Made by a program: the position numbers and the translations under genes
From: Schistocerca nitens
Taxonomy: Eukaryota > Arthropoda > Insecta > Orthoptera > Acrididae
Direction of reading: 5' to 3'
DNA length: 64,000 nucleotides
Assembly: GCF_023898315.1 (NCBI RefSeq)
Contig: NC_064616.1
Location: forward strand, 538,337,602 to 538,401,601
Shown here: positions 44,434 through 55,532 of the stretch, one piece after another
How the letters are laid out: every line of letters starts with the position of its first letter
Position numbering within the stretch: position 1 is the first letter of the stretch
The notes under the pieces: generated by a model
Databases searched by the model: none
What the model was told of the DNA's origin: nothing
Seen by the model: the letters and a program-made list of their open reading frames with translations, nothing else

Positions 44434-45265
44434 GTTGCTCCACGGTCGTCCTCATCGAACCTTGATGTCTTTGCTGCTTCCGCCGCATCAGGTTCCTGTG
44501 CAGCGGCAGACTCCTGCTTTTGCTCCTGGCGACGTGGTATTCTATCGCAACTCTCGCGGTTCACGGCGTTGGCTCGCAGGGCGCATTCTTCGCTGCCTCG
44601 GCCGCGCGATGTATTTGGTTTTGGGGGCCTCTGGTGAGGTGCGTTGGCATCTCAAACAGCTGCGCCTCTGTCGTCGCCTGGGTTCTGCCGCTCCCCGTCT
44701 GCTTTCAGCGACGGTGCCGTCCGGTCAGCGCCCTGGGGACCCATCTACTGGCTCGCCTCATCCCCAGGTGTTACCGACGCTGCCTTCCATTTTGCCTCAT
44801 GGCGACGCGCCGCCGCCGCCGCCTGTTCTCCCGCCGGCGCCGCCCGCAGTGAACGCGTCGCTGCAACCGCCTGGCGCCTCCCTGGGTCACGCGCCGCCGC
44901 TCGCTTCCCGTGACCGGCTGTCCTCCACCATGGAACTCTTGCCCGCTCCGGACCAGATATCGTCTTCGCCCGTCGAGTGCCCCGACCACATGGAGGTCGA
45001 CCCTTCGGCCCCTCCTGTCTCTCTACGGGCGCATACACCGCATGTTGACGTGCACCCTGGACTAGGTTTTCAGGCGTTTCCTAGCTCCCCTCGGACCGAA
45101 TGGCCGGGTGCGGGTGGCACAGCCTCGCCTGTTGTTAGGCTCCCCACCTCATCGCATACGTCAACATGGGGTCCTCCCCATGGCGGGCGGAAGCCTTATA
45201 ACACGACCGTTCGCCGATTTGCGGGGGAGGAATATGGTGTCACCGACAGACACCACACTTGCTAG
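44312..45265 (+). pseudogene. Integrase C-terminal part in shifted frame
   Basis: This frame continues the integrase directly after the catalytic E. It has V-R-T-F-K-S-Q-M-L-K-L, then S-S-Y-R-S-Q-P, then a small C-terminal module with D-V-V-F-Y-R-N, W-L-A-G-R-I and W-H-L-K-Q-L-R, comparable to the GPY/F module of Gypsy integrases. A proline-rich tail of about 200 residues follows and reads into the 3' LTR. The overlapping ATG at 44297 is probably not used as a start. It is not an envelope gene: no signal peptide, membrane span or cleavage site is seen. Confidence 0.88.
45221..45232 (+). promoter_or_regulatory. Polypurine tract of the Gypsy element
   Basis: GCGGGGGAGGAA sits directly before the 3' LTR, where plus-strand DNA synthesis is primed in LTR retroelements. 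Confidence 0.8.
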
Positions 45266-45719
45266 GTGGTAGCTTAAATCGGCCGCGGTCCATTAGTACA
45301 TGTCGGACCCGCGTGTCGCCACTGTGTGATCGCAGACCGAGCGCCACCACACGGCAGGTCTCGAGAGACGTACGAGAACTCGCCCCAGTTGTACGACGAC
45401 GTTGCTAGCGACTATACTGACGAAGCCTTTGCTCTCATTTGCCGAGAGACAGTTAGAATAGTCTTCAGCTAAGTTAATGGCTACGACTTAGCAAGGCGCC
45501 AATTGTCACAGTGCATGTATCTTACGAGTCTCATTTGTATAGTCAAGAGAGATGTATCACAAGGATTGATTAAAAGTTAAGTATATTCCAAAGCTACGTA
45601 TTTTCTTTATAGTATTCAATACGTATCCTGTTCCAGACTTGACGCCAGTCGGCGTGTGTGTACGCGTGCCTTTCGGCTTCCTTCTCAGTGTGGCGTAGCT
45701 AGCTTGTTACGCCACAACA
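45233..45719 (+). repeat. 3' LTR (487 bp)
   Basis: Differs from the 5' LTR by G to A at its second base (TA instead of TG), and by A/G, C/T and G/A changes near 45404, 45462 and 45609. Followed by the AGAAG target duplication. Confidence 0.95.
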
Positions 45720-45724
45720 AGAAG

Positions 45725-46878
45725 GTGCTACGACATGGAACCCAGGGGTGTGTCTATCGTAGACAGCATTTGTTGCCATCAGCCGAGACACCTTGCAGTC
45801 GCCATACAAGGATAGTGACCAAAGGAAACTGCATCAAGTGTTGCTACTTGACGAGAACACCTGTCTGCAGTCTGCTGATTTCATTGGGAACCTATCCAGG
45901 AGTTAGACTGGAAAGCAGTACCTACATCACGTATTCTTACACCCACAAACACTTACTTTTCTCACTCCATATCGAGCAATGATCAAGAAAATTTCTTTGT
46001 TTACGAAAATGCGCTATAAACTTGTTTTGGCGATATCTTTATCTCTGAACCAGTAGCTTTCTACAGCCGTGGAATCCAAAACCTGCCGGAGCATTATCAG
46101 TCAGTTCTAATTTGAGTGAGAAAATCCTTAAATTAGGTTAATTTCTCTCTTTCTTGTGTTTTTCTGGTATACTGAGTAAACCATCGAACATGCCATAAAA
46201 ATGTACGCTTATCTAATACAAATGAACTACAACTTGCCATGATAATCTGACAACTGAAGTCTGTTTCAGTAACATAGATTGTATTCGTAATACTAACCTG
46301 CCCAAAACTTCACTTACTAGTAAGATATTACCGAGTTTCGATCACGATATGGTTTCTCTCTTCAGCAAATCCTGCGTCCTATCCAAGAAGCATTTGAGGA
46401 CCACCATGAACATTTGTAAATCTTGCTGCACGAGCAGACCGAAATAGAAACCCAGTTAACAGAGAATGCAATTCCACACATAAATCAATCAAATTATGTA
46501 TTCACAAAAAACTAAAAATCTTGTCGTTATAAGCACAAAAACCTGTCGACAAGAATGCAGTATAGGAATTTCTCACATTTTTCTCCTTTGGTTCGCTGGT
46601 GTACTAAATAAGGCTTTAGGTGTAAAAATTAAAATTTTCTTACTAATTTCAGAAATGGAAGCTTGTAGCCAGATAAGAAATGAGGCAAAAATTCGACAAA
46701 TTGAAGACGTCTCCAGCGACCTTAGAACTAGGAATTAACGAATCTTCCCTTTTACTGGCCAAATTACCAGATAGCTGTTGATTTGTTGCTTTCTGTTGTA
46801 CGCTCTCATTGCCACAGTGATTCATGACACAAATGACACGCAACATAAAGTATGATATATGTTGTAGGTTTCTCGTGT
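45725..46878. other. AT-rich unassigned sequence
   Basis: No gene or repeat supported. The frame beginning 45656 starts in the LTR and continues by chance. Confidence 0.4.
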
Positions 46879-46892
46879 AACAATGGTAATGG

Positions 46893-47040
46893 TTGGTTCA
46901 AATGGCTCTGAGCACTATGGGACATAACATCTATGGTCATCAGTCCCCTAAAACTTAGAACTACTTAAACCTAACTAACCTAAGCACATCACACAACACC
47001 TAGTCATCACGAGGCAGAGAAAATCCCTGACCCCACCGGG
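46893..47040 (-). mobile_element. tRNA-headed SINE, type 2, truncated in the head
   Basis: The body and linker (CACGAGGCAGAGAAAATCCC) are present. The sequence stops in the B-box region at CCACCGGGAA. Imperfect direct repeat AACAATGGTAATGG (46879-46892) and AATAACGGTAATGG (47041-47054). Confidence 0.88.
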
Positions 47041-47054
47041 AATAACGGTAATGG

Positions 47055-47985
47055 TATCAAGTCATAAATTTTATAAGCCAGTATTACACCTGAAGTGAGA
47101 ATCATTCCGCATATTTACTCTAAGTGACAAGAAAATATCAAGTGAATCCATTGGAACGATTCTGAAAAATCCAGGAAGTAAATCGATGAGTTCATAATAG
47201 CCAAACGTATACTGTAATGTGTCTAATTCTCCATTAGTCTAGCAACAGGTAGAACATAATTGTTCAGTTGATGTGTTTCTTGAGCTGGCTAGCACTTGCG
47301 AAGCTCACACATCAAAGGCGCAGTGACGACGGCTGCCACCACGTTGACAACTAGCCTAAATGCCTAAAGTATGGGTTTTATTCGCGTTGCTGCTACTATG
47401 ATATGCATCTAAAGTGTAATTACGAATTATATCAAGATGCGCCCACTGTATGTAAACGTCATAGAGAAACAGCAGGAAGAATTATTTGGGCTTTCCTTCA
47501 CTTCGGTTGCTGTCGTAGCTAATTTTCTTTTTCTGTCTGAAGCATACTGCAAACTGAAAAGCTCATTGACCGGAAGGAAGTAGCTCTTTTAGCGTCACCA
47601 GATGATGTTATCATTGTAAGTCACATTAATTTTAATATTGTACACTTAACACATTAGCTGCCAGGCCTGAATCACCCAAGGTTATGAACCAATTTCGAGG
47701 CCTTTTTCAGGTGAGTATAATTTTCAGACACATGGCCTGTGAAGTTAATTTCTTCACTATCATTTCTGTTAGGCCATGTGCACCGGAATTATGCACAACC
47801 GTAAACAACGAATCAAGAATCCTTTCAGCTTTTCAGAAGAATGGCATTTGTTTATTGGGAGAATAGAGTAAAAACAATTTAAATGCTGAGTATTTTAAAC
47901 CTCAACAGTTTGGCTTACAAATTCACAGCAGATGTAAAAATGTATTTGAAGTAATTAATAGACTGTAAGCATTACTTGTACTGCA
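47055..47985. other. AT-rich unassigned sequence
   Basis: No gene or repeat could be supported. Confidence 0.4.
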
Positions 47986-48000
47986 ATGAAAAAAAATGTT

Positions 48001-48185
48001 CCAAAGAGGAGGAGGAGATTAGTGTTTAACGTACCACCAACAACGATGTCATTAGATATGGAGCACGGGCTCGGAGTAGGGAAGGTTGGAGAAGGAAAGC
48101 AGCTTTGCCCTTTCGAAGGAACCATATCAGCATATGCCTTAAGCGAAAAACGTCCACGCGGAAAACCTCTCTTTAGGACAAGCCT
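48001..48185 (-). mobile_element. Partial SINE-like repeat (fourth body type)
   Basis: The stretch with GAGGAGATTAGTGTTTAACG, CATTAGATATGGAGCACGGG, and CCCTTTCGAAGGAACCAT resembles a dispersed orthopteran repeat that I recall with a tRNA-like end. Here the tRNA-like end is missing. Identification is from memory of the repeat, so orientation and family need checking. The open frame 47986-48240 across it is not a gene. Confidence 0.5.
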
Positions 48186-48882
48186 TATCGTTTGTGATTA
48201 CTTGCTTTGCTTTCTTTATCAGCTCGACCAAACTTTTTGAGAGTGCAAGAGGTGATACTCCGTACCAGTTTTCCTCGGAAGGATGGTAGTGAGCTGTGCT
48301 CGCTAGTAGGCGCAGTGAAAGAAGATTCAGGATTAGTTACTTATTTCCATAAAAGAACCATGTAGCGTCTTGTCTCGTGATTGACACCGTCTATCAATGT
48401 CCGCTGAGGAATGGCGTTACAAGGCAGCTGACACCGCACACTTCATTCCAGCCGGCTGCTGCACTGGCGGTTTGACGCCCCTCCCCCCCCCCCCTCCCAA
48501 AAGAACGCTTGCTGTACCGCTACGCCGTGGCAGTGAGTGAAGACGGCACGTGTACTGAATTTACGCACGCCGACTTGGGAGGTGTTCTGCCCCGTCCCAC
48601 TCATCACCCTTCTTTGTCATCAGTAGTACCGCGATGAAGGTTGCCGTGTAGAAGTTCGACGATTTTGGCCTGCCGTCCAGATAGGCCCTAGTCAGTCCGC
48701 CGGAAAGTCAGGAACGCTGGTGCCCTGATCCTGGTGGGACGGAAGGACATCTAGGCCATTCCATTTGCGACAGAAGCAGGCTGTGGTACTGCACTCTGCA
48801 ACTAGTCATTACAGTGAAGTAGCCATCTCTCCCATCCCAGTAGCGGCTGCTGTAGTCCGAGGGTGCAGTAAATCTACAACAG
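48186..48882. other. Unassigned sequence with a C-rich run
   Basis: Contains a run of about 12 Cs interrupted by T near 48480-48497. No coding feature. Confidence 0.4.
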
Positions 48883-48893
48883 ACTTCTGCCAG

Positions 48894-49093
48894 GCGGGCC
48901 GCTGTGACCGAGCGGTTCTAGGCGCTTCAGTCCGTAACCGCGCAGCTGCTACGGTCGCAGGTTCGAATCTTGCCTCGGGCATGGATGTGTGTGATGTCCT
49001 TAGGGTAGTTAGGTTTAAGTAGTTCTAAGTCTAGGGAATTGATCACCTCAGATGTTAAGTCCCATAGTGCTTACAGCCATTTGAACCATTTGA
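48894..49093 (+). mobile_element. tRNA-headed SINE, type 1
   Basis: Plus-strand copy, head and body complete, B box GGTTCGAATC. The 11-bp direct repeat ACTTCTGCCAG flanks it (48883-48893 and 49094-49104). Confidence 0.93.
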
Positions 49094-49104
49094 ACTTCTG
49101 CCAG

Positions 49105-50441
49105 ACGTCACTTCGCTGCAATTACGAAATTGAATGCAAACTTCACGTACGCTACCGAGCCGCCTGACCGATATCCTTACGGGCTAAACTTGTGGGATAT
49201 TTACGAGCGAAATAGAAGCTAATGCTTACCCACCGTAAGTTGTGATAACCGCATAGAGCTGACGTGACGCTGTTTGGCTGCTGCTCTGATCCACTATATT
49301 CAACTGAAGTCTGCTGCCTGGCTCGCTAGAAACGCCGACGCTGTGTTTTGCCCTCACCCAGTCGCGCTGGCAAAATGTTTCTATTATGGCTGCCTCGTGT
49401 CGACATTGCCTTAATGCAGCGGGATAGTTTGTCGCTGGGACATTGTAAATTTTACCCGCTTTACTGTCCAATACAAGGTTTAGATGCAATACAGAGTATC
49501 TTCGGTAGCATGATGTACACAAGTTTCCGGTTTCTTGAGGACACGGTTCTGTGAACTTGATGTTCCTCGTGTTCCTGATGATCCTAGCACATCTTTCGGG
49601 TTTTCATTGTTTATCAGTGCAAGGGTAACTTAATCACGAAATTCAGTTAAATGCACATTTTTGTGTGTTATTTGCTTGAAGGTAGCATGAGCATTGAAAA
49701 TTGCAATATTTGTGGGGAACACGAATGTAGTCTTGCGGTACCAGTGAACTCCTTTTCGCAGTGTTGAGGCATAATATGCTACTTCATCTCAAGCGGCTAT
49801 GAAAGATTTTGTGGCACTATATTCCTAATTGTGGATGGTTTTCTGCTTTGTCCTTCTCTTGGGGTGGTTGCTACCATTGTGGACGTCCTTTTGTGGCCAG
49901 AAACAAGACATCTCTCTTCTCCTTCGATATTCATATTGCTACTTTAACATTTCTGTTACTCTGCGTGCATAACATTCCACCTTTCGTGACCTTTCCTTTC
50001 ATTACGGTCATTGGATTGTACTTTCTCTTATTTTCCAATGTACCAAAGGGGTGGTTTGAGTTTTCTTTTTAGCTTCTGGCTGAGGCAACGCTTTGTGGTT
50101 ATTTCTGTACACCACGTTCTTTGACGAACAATCCGCAAAAAGAATCCATAAAAACTAGCTTTTCTTCATTACTTTTCTCCATCCATTATTGTAGTGGCTG
50201 TGTACTGTTCATTTCGCTGACGATAATTTCTATAATCCTTAGCTCGGCATAAGAGTGCACCTTTCCGAACCTGGGCCATCAAAGACCAATCGCTAATCGG
50301 ACATGTCTAAAAGAACAAACACCATGCATTCATACAACTGATGTAGCTAGATGAGCAATGAATTCGTTGTGTCAGTTCTTTATCTCTGTCGTTGCTATGT
50401 GCTGCTTTGTCATTTTCGCTATTCGTACAAATAACGATTAC
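49105..50441. other. Unassigned sequence
   Basis: The frame 49809-50072 encodes a hydrophobic, aromatic-rich peptide without known domain. No other signal. I do not call a gene. Confidence 0.35.
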
Positions 50442-50443
50442 TA

Positions 50444-51865
50444 CACTCCTGGAAATTGAAATAAGAACACCGTGAATTCATTGTCCCAGGAAGGGGAAAC
50501 TTTATTGACACATTCCTGGGGTCAGATACATCACATGATCACACTGACAGAACCACAGGCACATAGACACAGGCAACAGAGCATGCACAATGTCGGCACT
50601 AGTACAGTGTATATCCACCTTTCGCAGCAATGCAGCCTGCTATTCTCCCATGGAGACTATCGTAGAGATGCTGGATGTAGTCCTGTGGAACGGCTTGCCA
50701 TGCCATTTCCACCTGGCGCCTCAGTTGGACCAGCGTTCGTGCTGGACGTGCAGACCGCGTCAGACGACGCTTCATCCAGTCCCAAACATGCTCAATGGGG
50801 GACAGATCCGGAGATCTTGCTGGCCAGGGTAGTTGACTTACACCTTCTAGAGCACGTTGGGTGGCACGGGATACATGCGGACGTGCATTGTCCTGTTGGA
50901 ACAGCAAGTTCCCTTGCCGGTCTAGGAATGGTAGAACGATGGGTTCGATGACGGTTTGGATGTACCGTGCACTATTCAGTGTCCCCTCGACGATCACCAG
51001 TGGTGTACGGCCAGTGTAGGAGATCGCTCCCTACACCGTGATGCCGGGTGTTGGCCCTGTGTGCCTCAGTCGTATGCAGTCCTGATTGTGGCGCTCACCT
51101 GCACGGCGCCAAACACGCATACGACCATCATTGGCACCAAGGCAGAAGCGACTCTCATCGCTGAAGACGACACGTCTCCATTCGTCCCTCCATTCACGCC
51201 TGTCGCGACACCACTGGAGGCGGGCTGCACGATGTTGGGGCGTGAGCGGAAGACGGCCTAACGGTGTGCGGGACCGTAGCCCAGCTTCATGGAGACGGTT
51301 GCGAATGGTCCTCGCCGATACCCCAGGAGCAACAGTGTCCCTAATTTGCTGGAAAGTGGCGGTGCGGTCCCCTACGGCACTGCGTAGGATCCTACGGTCT
51401 TGGCGTGCATCCGTGCGTCGCTGCGGTCCTGTCCCAGGTCGACGGGCACGTGCACCTTCCGCCGACCACTGGCGACAACATCGATGTACTGTGGAGACCT
51501 CACGCCCCACGTGTTGAGCAATTCGGCGGTACGTCCACCCGGCCTCCCGCATGCCCACTATACGCCCTCGCTCAGAGTCCGTCAACTGCACATACGGTTC
51601 ACGTCCGCGCTGTCGCGGCATGCTACCAGTGTTAAAGACTGCGATGGAGCTCCGTATGCAACGGCAAACTGGCTGACACTGACGGCGGCGGTGCACAAAT
51701 GCTGCGCAGCTAGCGCCATTCGACGGCCAACACCGCGGCTCCTGGTGTGTCCGCTGTGCCGTGCGTGTGATCATTGCTTGTACAGCCCTCTCGCAGTGTC
51801 CGGAGCAAGTACGGTGGGTCTGAAACACCGGTGTCAATGTGTTCTTTTTTCCATTTCCAGGAGTG
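50444..51865 (-). mobile_element. Tc1-like transposon, copy C (complete ends)
   Basis: TA at 50442-50443 and 51866-51867, the same 27-bp inverted ends as copies A and B, 1422 bp. It carries a few more substitutions than A and B. Structurally complete, so it could be moved by transposase made from copies A or B. Confidence 0.96.
50599..51621 (-). pseudogene. Tc1-like DD32E transposase with one nonsense codon
   Basis: Same 340-codon frame as copies A and B (start ATG at 51621). The tryptophan at residue 197, in the G-I-M-V-W-G motif, has become TAG (51030-51028 region on the minus strand), leaving a 196-residue fragment that lacks the second and third catalytic acids. Other differences from copy B include F16 to S, S90 to F, P185 to L and M195 to T. 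The downstream half (50599-50997) still encodes D244 and E277 with the 32-residue interval. Confidence 0.93.
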
Positions 51866-51867
51866 TA

Positions 51868-52760
51868 TATTGTCTACTGTTTCTACCATTAACCCACCTG
51901 TGCACCAATATTCAGTTTCAATTCCATTTAAATGTTTTAACCGAAGATTTTGGATAATCTTAGATTTAGACTCTTTGGTTATATATTTGAAGGTGGTTAA
52001 ATTAATGGGAGAAACGATTTTTCTGCTGTTTTTTGTTTCGTTGTATTCCAGCTCCACCAATCTTATGTTGGGAGCTTGGAAACGATACATTCCACAAACC
52101 TTAAAACTGGACCTGGTTTAAAACCAGGCTTTGCGTTATTGTAAGGCACAAATTGGAAATGCTCGTTTCTTCTTAAGCTCGATTAAAATATGATTTTGTT
52201 CTGAATGAGCAAGTCCTGGTTTATTTATCACCTTGTCATTATTTCTGAGTGATCTCAGGTATTTAGCACGGTTTGAAACAATGTGGAATGTTCTGTTAGA
52301 CTAGTTCCCACTTTTGTACACTACCTGAAACGAAATCCGATCTCTTTAAAACTTCCTGAAATGATTCCCCCCCACCATATAATTCATGTCAGTTCTTGAA
52401 AATATGAGCAGCCTTCTCAGCGTTGGGATTTCCTTCTGCTCATAATACTCCAAAAATGTTCTTGGAATAAGCGCTTATCAAAGCCATCTAGAGAAACTAC
52501 TTTCTAGTTAAGCCTTTTCTTACTAGAAGTTTCAACTTTTCCCCCGATTTTTCCGTTTTCTTAAAGTTTTTCATAATGTATTTTTCTCGCTTTCCTACGA
52601 TATTTTCCGCACACAAGATTGCTTTCTGACAAGATATCGTCACCCGATTCTGCTTTTTCGGATCCTGAGAAATTTGAACGACTTTGAACATAAGCTCTTT
52701 TTCACTTCAACCTTTCCACTTCGCGACATCTTCTTCTGCTTTTCACTCTCAGGTGTATCC
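51868..52760 (-). pseudogene. Possible DDE transposase N-terminal relic
   Basis: On the minus strand 52500-52430 reads L-D-G-F-D-K-R-L-F-Q-E, followed near 52370 by W-W-G-E-S-F-Q-E-V-L-K-R-S-D-F. Near 52270 comes N-R-A-K-Y-L-R-S-L-R-N-N-D-K. This order (F-D-K-R, then S-x-x-x-x-L-K-x-x-G-F, then R-x-x-Y-L-R) recalls the DNA-binding half of a DDE family common in insects. Frames 52497-52691 and 51868-52100 are open but unrecognised. Stops and shifts are frequent. The call is tentative. Confidence 0.33.
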
Positions 52761-52917
52761 ATGATTGTGGATAACAGAGCACTGCACTATTGACGAGGAG
52801 ATGCCGAACCATCGGATGATACGGATAATATGTGCACATCCTAACTGAAAGGATTGACAGTGCAATGCGTTTTCCTTATTCACTACTGCACTTGGGTACT
52901 GTAACATCACAACGTTG

Positions 52918-55256
52918 TTGTTGTTGTTGTTGTGGTCTTCAGTCCTGAGACTGGTTTGATGCAGCTCTCCATGCTAATCTATCCTGTGCAAGGTCCTTCA
53001 TCTCCCAGTACCCACTGCAACGTACATCCTTCTGAATCTGCTTAGTGTATTCATCTCTTGGTCTCCTCTACGATTTTTACCCTCCACGCTGCCCTCCAAT
53101 GCTAAATTTTTGATCCCTTGATGCCTCAGGACATGTCCTACCAACCGATCCCTTCTTCTAGGCAAGTTGTGCCACAAACTTCTCTTCTCCCCAATCCTAT
53201 TCAATACCTCCTCATTAGTTACGTGATCTACCCACCTAATCTTCAACATTCTTCTGTAGCACCACATTTCGACAGCTTCTATTCTCTTCTTGTCCAAACT
53301 ATTTATTGTCCATGTTTCACTTCCATATATGGCTACACTCCATACATATACTTTCAGAATCGACTTCCTGACACTTAAATCTATACTCGATGTTAACAAA
53401 TTTCTCTTCTTCAGAAACGCTTTCCTTGTCATTGCCAGTCTACATTTTATATCCTCTCTACTTCGATCATCATCAGTTATTTTGTTCACTAAATAACAAA
53501 ACTCCTTTCCTACCTGAAGTGTCTCATTTCCTAATCTAATTCCCTCAGCATCACTCGACTTAGTTCGACTACATTCCATTATCCTCGTTTTGCTATTGTT
53601 GATGTTCATCTTATATCCTCCTTTCAAGACACTGTCTAGTCCATTCAACTGCTCTTCCAAGTCCTTTGCTGTCTCTGACAGAATTACAATGTCATCGGCG
53701 AACCTCAAAGTTTTTATTTCTTCTCCGTGTATTTTAATACCTACTCCGAATTTTTCTTTTGTTTCCTTTACTGCTTGCTCAATATACAGATTGAATAACA
53801 TTGGACAGAGGCTACAACCCTGTCTCACTCCCTTCCCAACCACTGCTTCCCTTTCATGCCCCTCGAATCTTATAACTGCCATCTGGTTACTGTACAAACT
53901 GTAAATAGCCTCTCGCTCCCTGTATTTTACCCCTGCCACCTTCAGAATTTGAAAGAGAGTATTCCAGTCAACATTGTCAAAAGCTTTCTCTAAGTCTGCA
54001 AATGCTAGAAACGTAGGTTTGCCTTTCCTTAATCTTTCTTCTAAGATAAGTCGTAAGGTCAGTATTGCCTCACGTATTCCAACATTTCTACGGAATCCAA
54101 ACTGATCTTCCCCGAGGACCGCTTCTACCAGTTTTTCCTTTCGTCTGTAAATAATTCGTGTTAGTATTTTGCAGCTGAGACTTATTAAACTGATAGTTCG
54201 GTAATTTTCACATCTGTCAACACCTGCTTTCTTTGGGACTGGAATTATTATATTCTTCTTGAAGTCTGAGGAAATTTCGCCTGTCTCGTACATCTTGCTC
54301 ACCAGATGGTAGAGTTTTGTCAGGACTGGCTCTCCCAAGGCCATCAGTAGTTCTAATGGAATGTTGTATACTCCCGGGGCCTTGTTTCGACTCAGGTCTT
54401 TCAGTGCTCTGTCAAATTCTTCACGCAGTATCGTATCTCCCATTTCATCTTCATCTACATCCTCTTCCATTTCCATAATATTGTCATCAACTACAGCGCC
54501 CTTGTATAGACCGTCTATATACTCCTTCCACCTTTCTGCTTTCCCCTCTTTGCTTAGAACGGGGACTCCATCTGAGCTCTTGATATTCATACAAGTGGCT
54601 CTCTTTTCTCCAAAGGTCTCTTTAATTTTCCAGTAGGCTGCATCTATCTTACCCCTAGAGAGATAAGCCTCCACATCCTTAGATTTGTCCTTTAGCCATA
54701 CCTGCTTAGCCGTGTTGCACTTCCTGTTGATCTCATTTTTGAGATGTTTGTATTCCTTTTTGCCTGCTTCATTTACTGCATTTTTATATTGTCTCCTTTC
54801 ATCAATTAAATTCAATATTTCTTCTGTTACCCAAGGATTTCTATTAGCCCTCGTGTTTTTACCTACTTGATCCTCTGCTGCCTTCACTACTTCATCCCTC
54901 AGAGCTACCCATTCTTCTTCTACTGTATTTCTTTCCCCCATTCTTGTCAATTATTCACTTATGGTCTCCCTGAAACTCTGTACAACCTCTGGTTTAGTCA
55001 GGTTATCCACGTCCCATCTCCTTAAATTCCGACATTTTTGCAGTTTCTTCAGTTTTAATCTACAGTTCATAACCAATAGATTGTGGTCAGAGTCCACATC
55101 TGCCCCTGGAAATGTCCTACAATTTAAAACCTGGTTCCTAAATCTCTGTCTTACCAGTATATAATCTATCTGATACCTTTTAGTATCACAGCGTATATCC
55201 GGTAAAGGACACGGTTTCCAAGTGGAGTGAAGTTGTGGCTGGGCAGTATCCGCTAG
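52918..55256 (-). mobile_element. RTE-type LINE, 5' truncated, (GTT)n tail
   Basis: The minus-strand element begins within the endonuclease at about 55256 and ends in a (GTT)n/(CAA)n tail at about 52914-52934. The 8-bp repeat CAACGTTG lies at both ends (52910-52917 and 55257-55264), a plausible target duplication overlapping the tail. It encodes the end of the endonuclease, the whole RT and the C-terminal region. It is the best-preserved RTE in the window and the reference for the fragments at 5.0-6.4, 15.1-15.7 and 19.1-19.8 kb. Confidence 0.92.
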
Positions 55257-55259
55257 CAA
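52998..55259 (-). pseudogene. RTE endonuclease/reverse transcriptase, 5' truncated, one internal stop
   Basis: The upstream part (54951-55259) has Q-I-D-Y-I-L-V-R-Q-R-F and P-G-A-D-V-D-S-D-H-N-L-L, the C-terminal motifs of the EEP endonuclease in RTE/BovB LINEs. A TAA at 54953-54951 then interrupts the frame, which continues without shift into 54950-52998 (650 codons). That part has RT motifs F-G-F-R-R-N, F-A-D-L-E-K-A-F, G-V-R-Q-G-C-S-L-C-P and catalytic F-A-D-D, then Y-G-S-E-T-W and R-R-D-R-L-V-G-H-V-L-R-H-Q-G. Near 53062-53066 one C is missing relative to the 19 kb copy (GGTCTCCTC versus GGTCTCCCTC), so the last 20 or so residues are shifted. Target-primed reverse transcription is the family's mechanism. 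Confidence 0.92.
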
Positions 55260-55318
55260 CGTTGCCGCACGAGCTACCGTGAGTGTATCACAGGTCGTAA
55301 ACGCTAGAAAACAGTTGA

Positions 55319-55500
55319 CTGCAGATCAGACTACAAGAGGCTACTATCACAATGGCCTCCAACAAATTTTGGAACAATAAATGCACTGTCAGTCCAGGAG
55401 TCCAGGGCAGATAAATGCAGGTCAAACTACAAGAGGCTACTATCACAATGTCCTCCAACGAATTTTGGAAAAATAAATTCGCTCTTCGTATATCCATAAT
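55319..55500 (+). repeat. Tandem duplication with a period of about 98 bp
   Basis: CTACAAGAGGCTACTATCAC followed by AATG-CCTCCAAC-AATTTTGGAA-AATAAAT occurs at about 55330 and again at about 55428. A third, partial and more diverged match (AATAAATTCACTGTCAATAC-AGGCATCCATGGCAGATAAAT) follows the hairpin at 55646-55688. Confidence 0.85.
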
Positions 55501-55532
55501 TGAAACGGATGACTTGGGACATCAGCTAGTAT

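Larger units (their letters stand above)
40046..45719 (+). mobile_element. Ty3/Gypsy LTR retrotransposon (5.67 kb, young)
   Basis: Two 487-bp direct LTRs enclose a gag-pol region with domain order zinc knuckle, protease, reverse transcriptase, RNase H, integrase, which is the Ty3/Gypsy order. The 5-bp target duplication AGAAG lies at 40041-40045 and 45720-45724. The LTRs differ at only four positions, all transitions, so the insertion is recent. There is no envelope-like frame between integrase and the 3' LTR. One extra base breaks pol within integrase. The bases just after the 5' LTR (from 40533) should hold the primer binding site, but I could not match them confidently to one tRNA. Confidence 0.96.

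Noticed and set aside
44297..45265. Separate 3' ORF of the Gypsy element as an envelope gene
   Set aside because: It begins with integrase sequence and contains the integrase C-terminal module. No signal peptide or membrane span is visible.
47986..48240. 84-codon basic protein
   Set aside because: The frame runs along a dispersed repeat body, not a unique gene.
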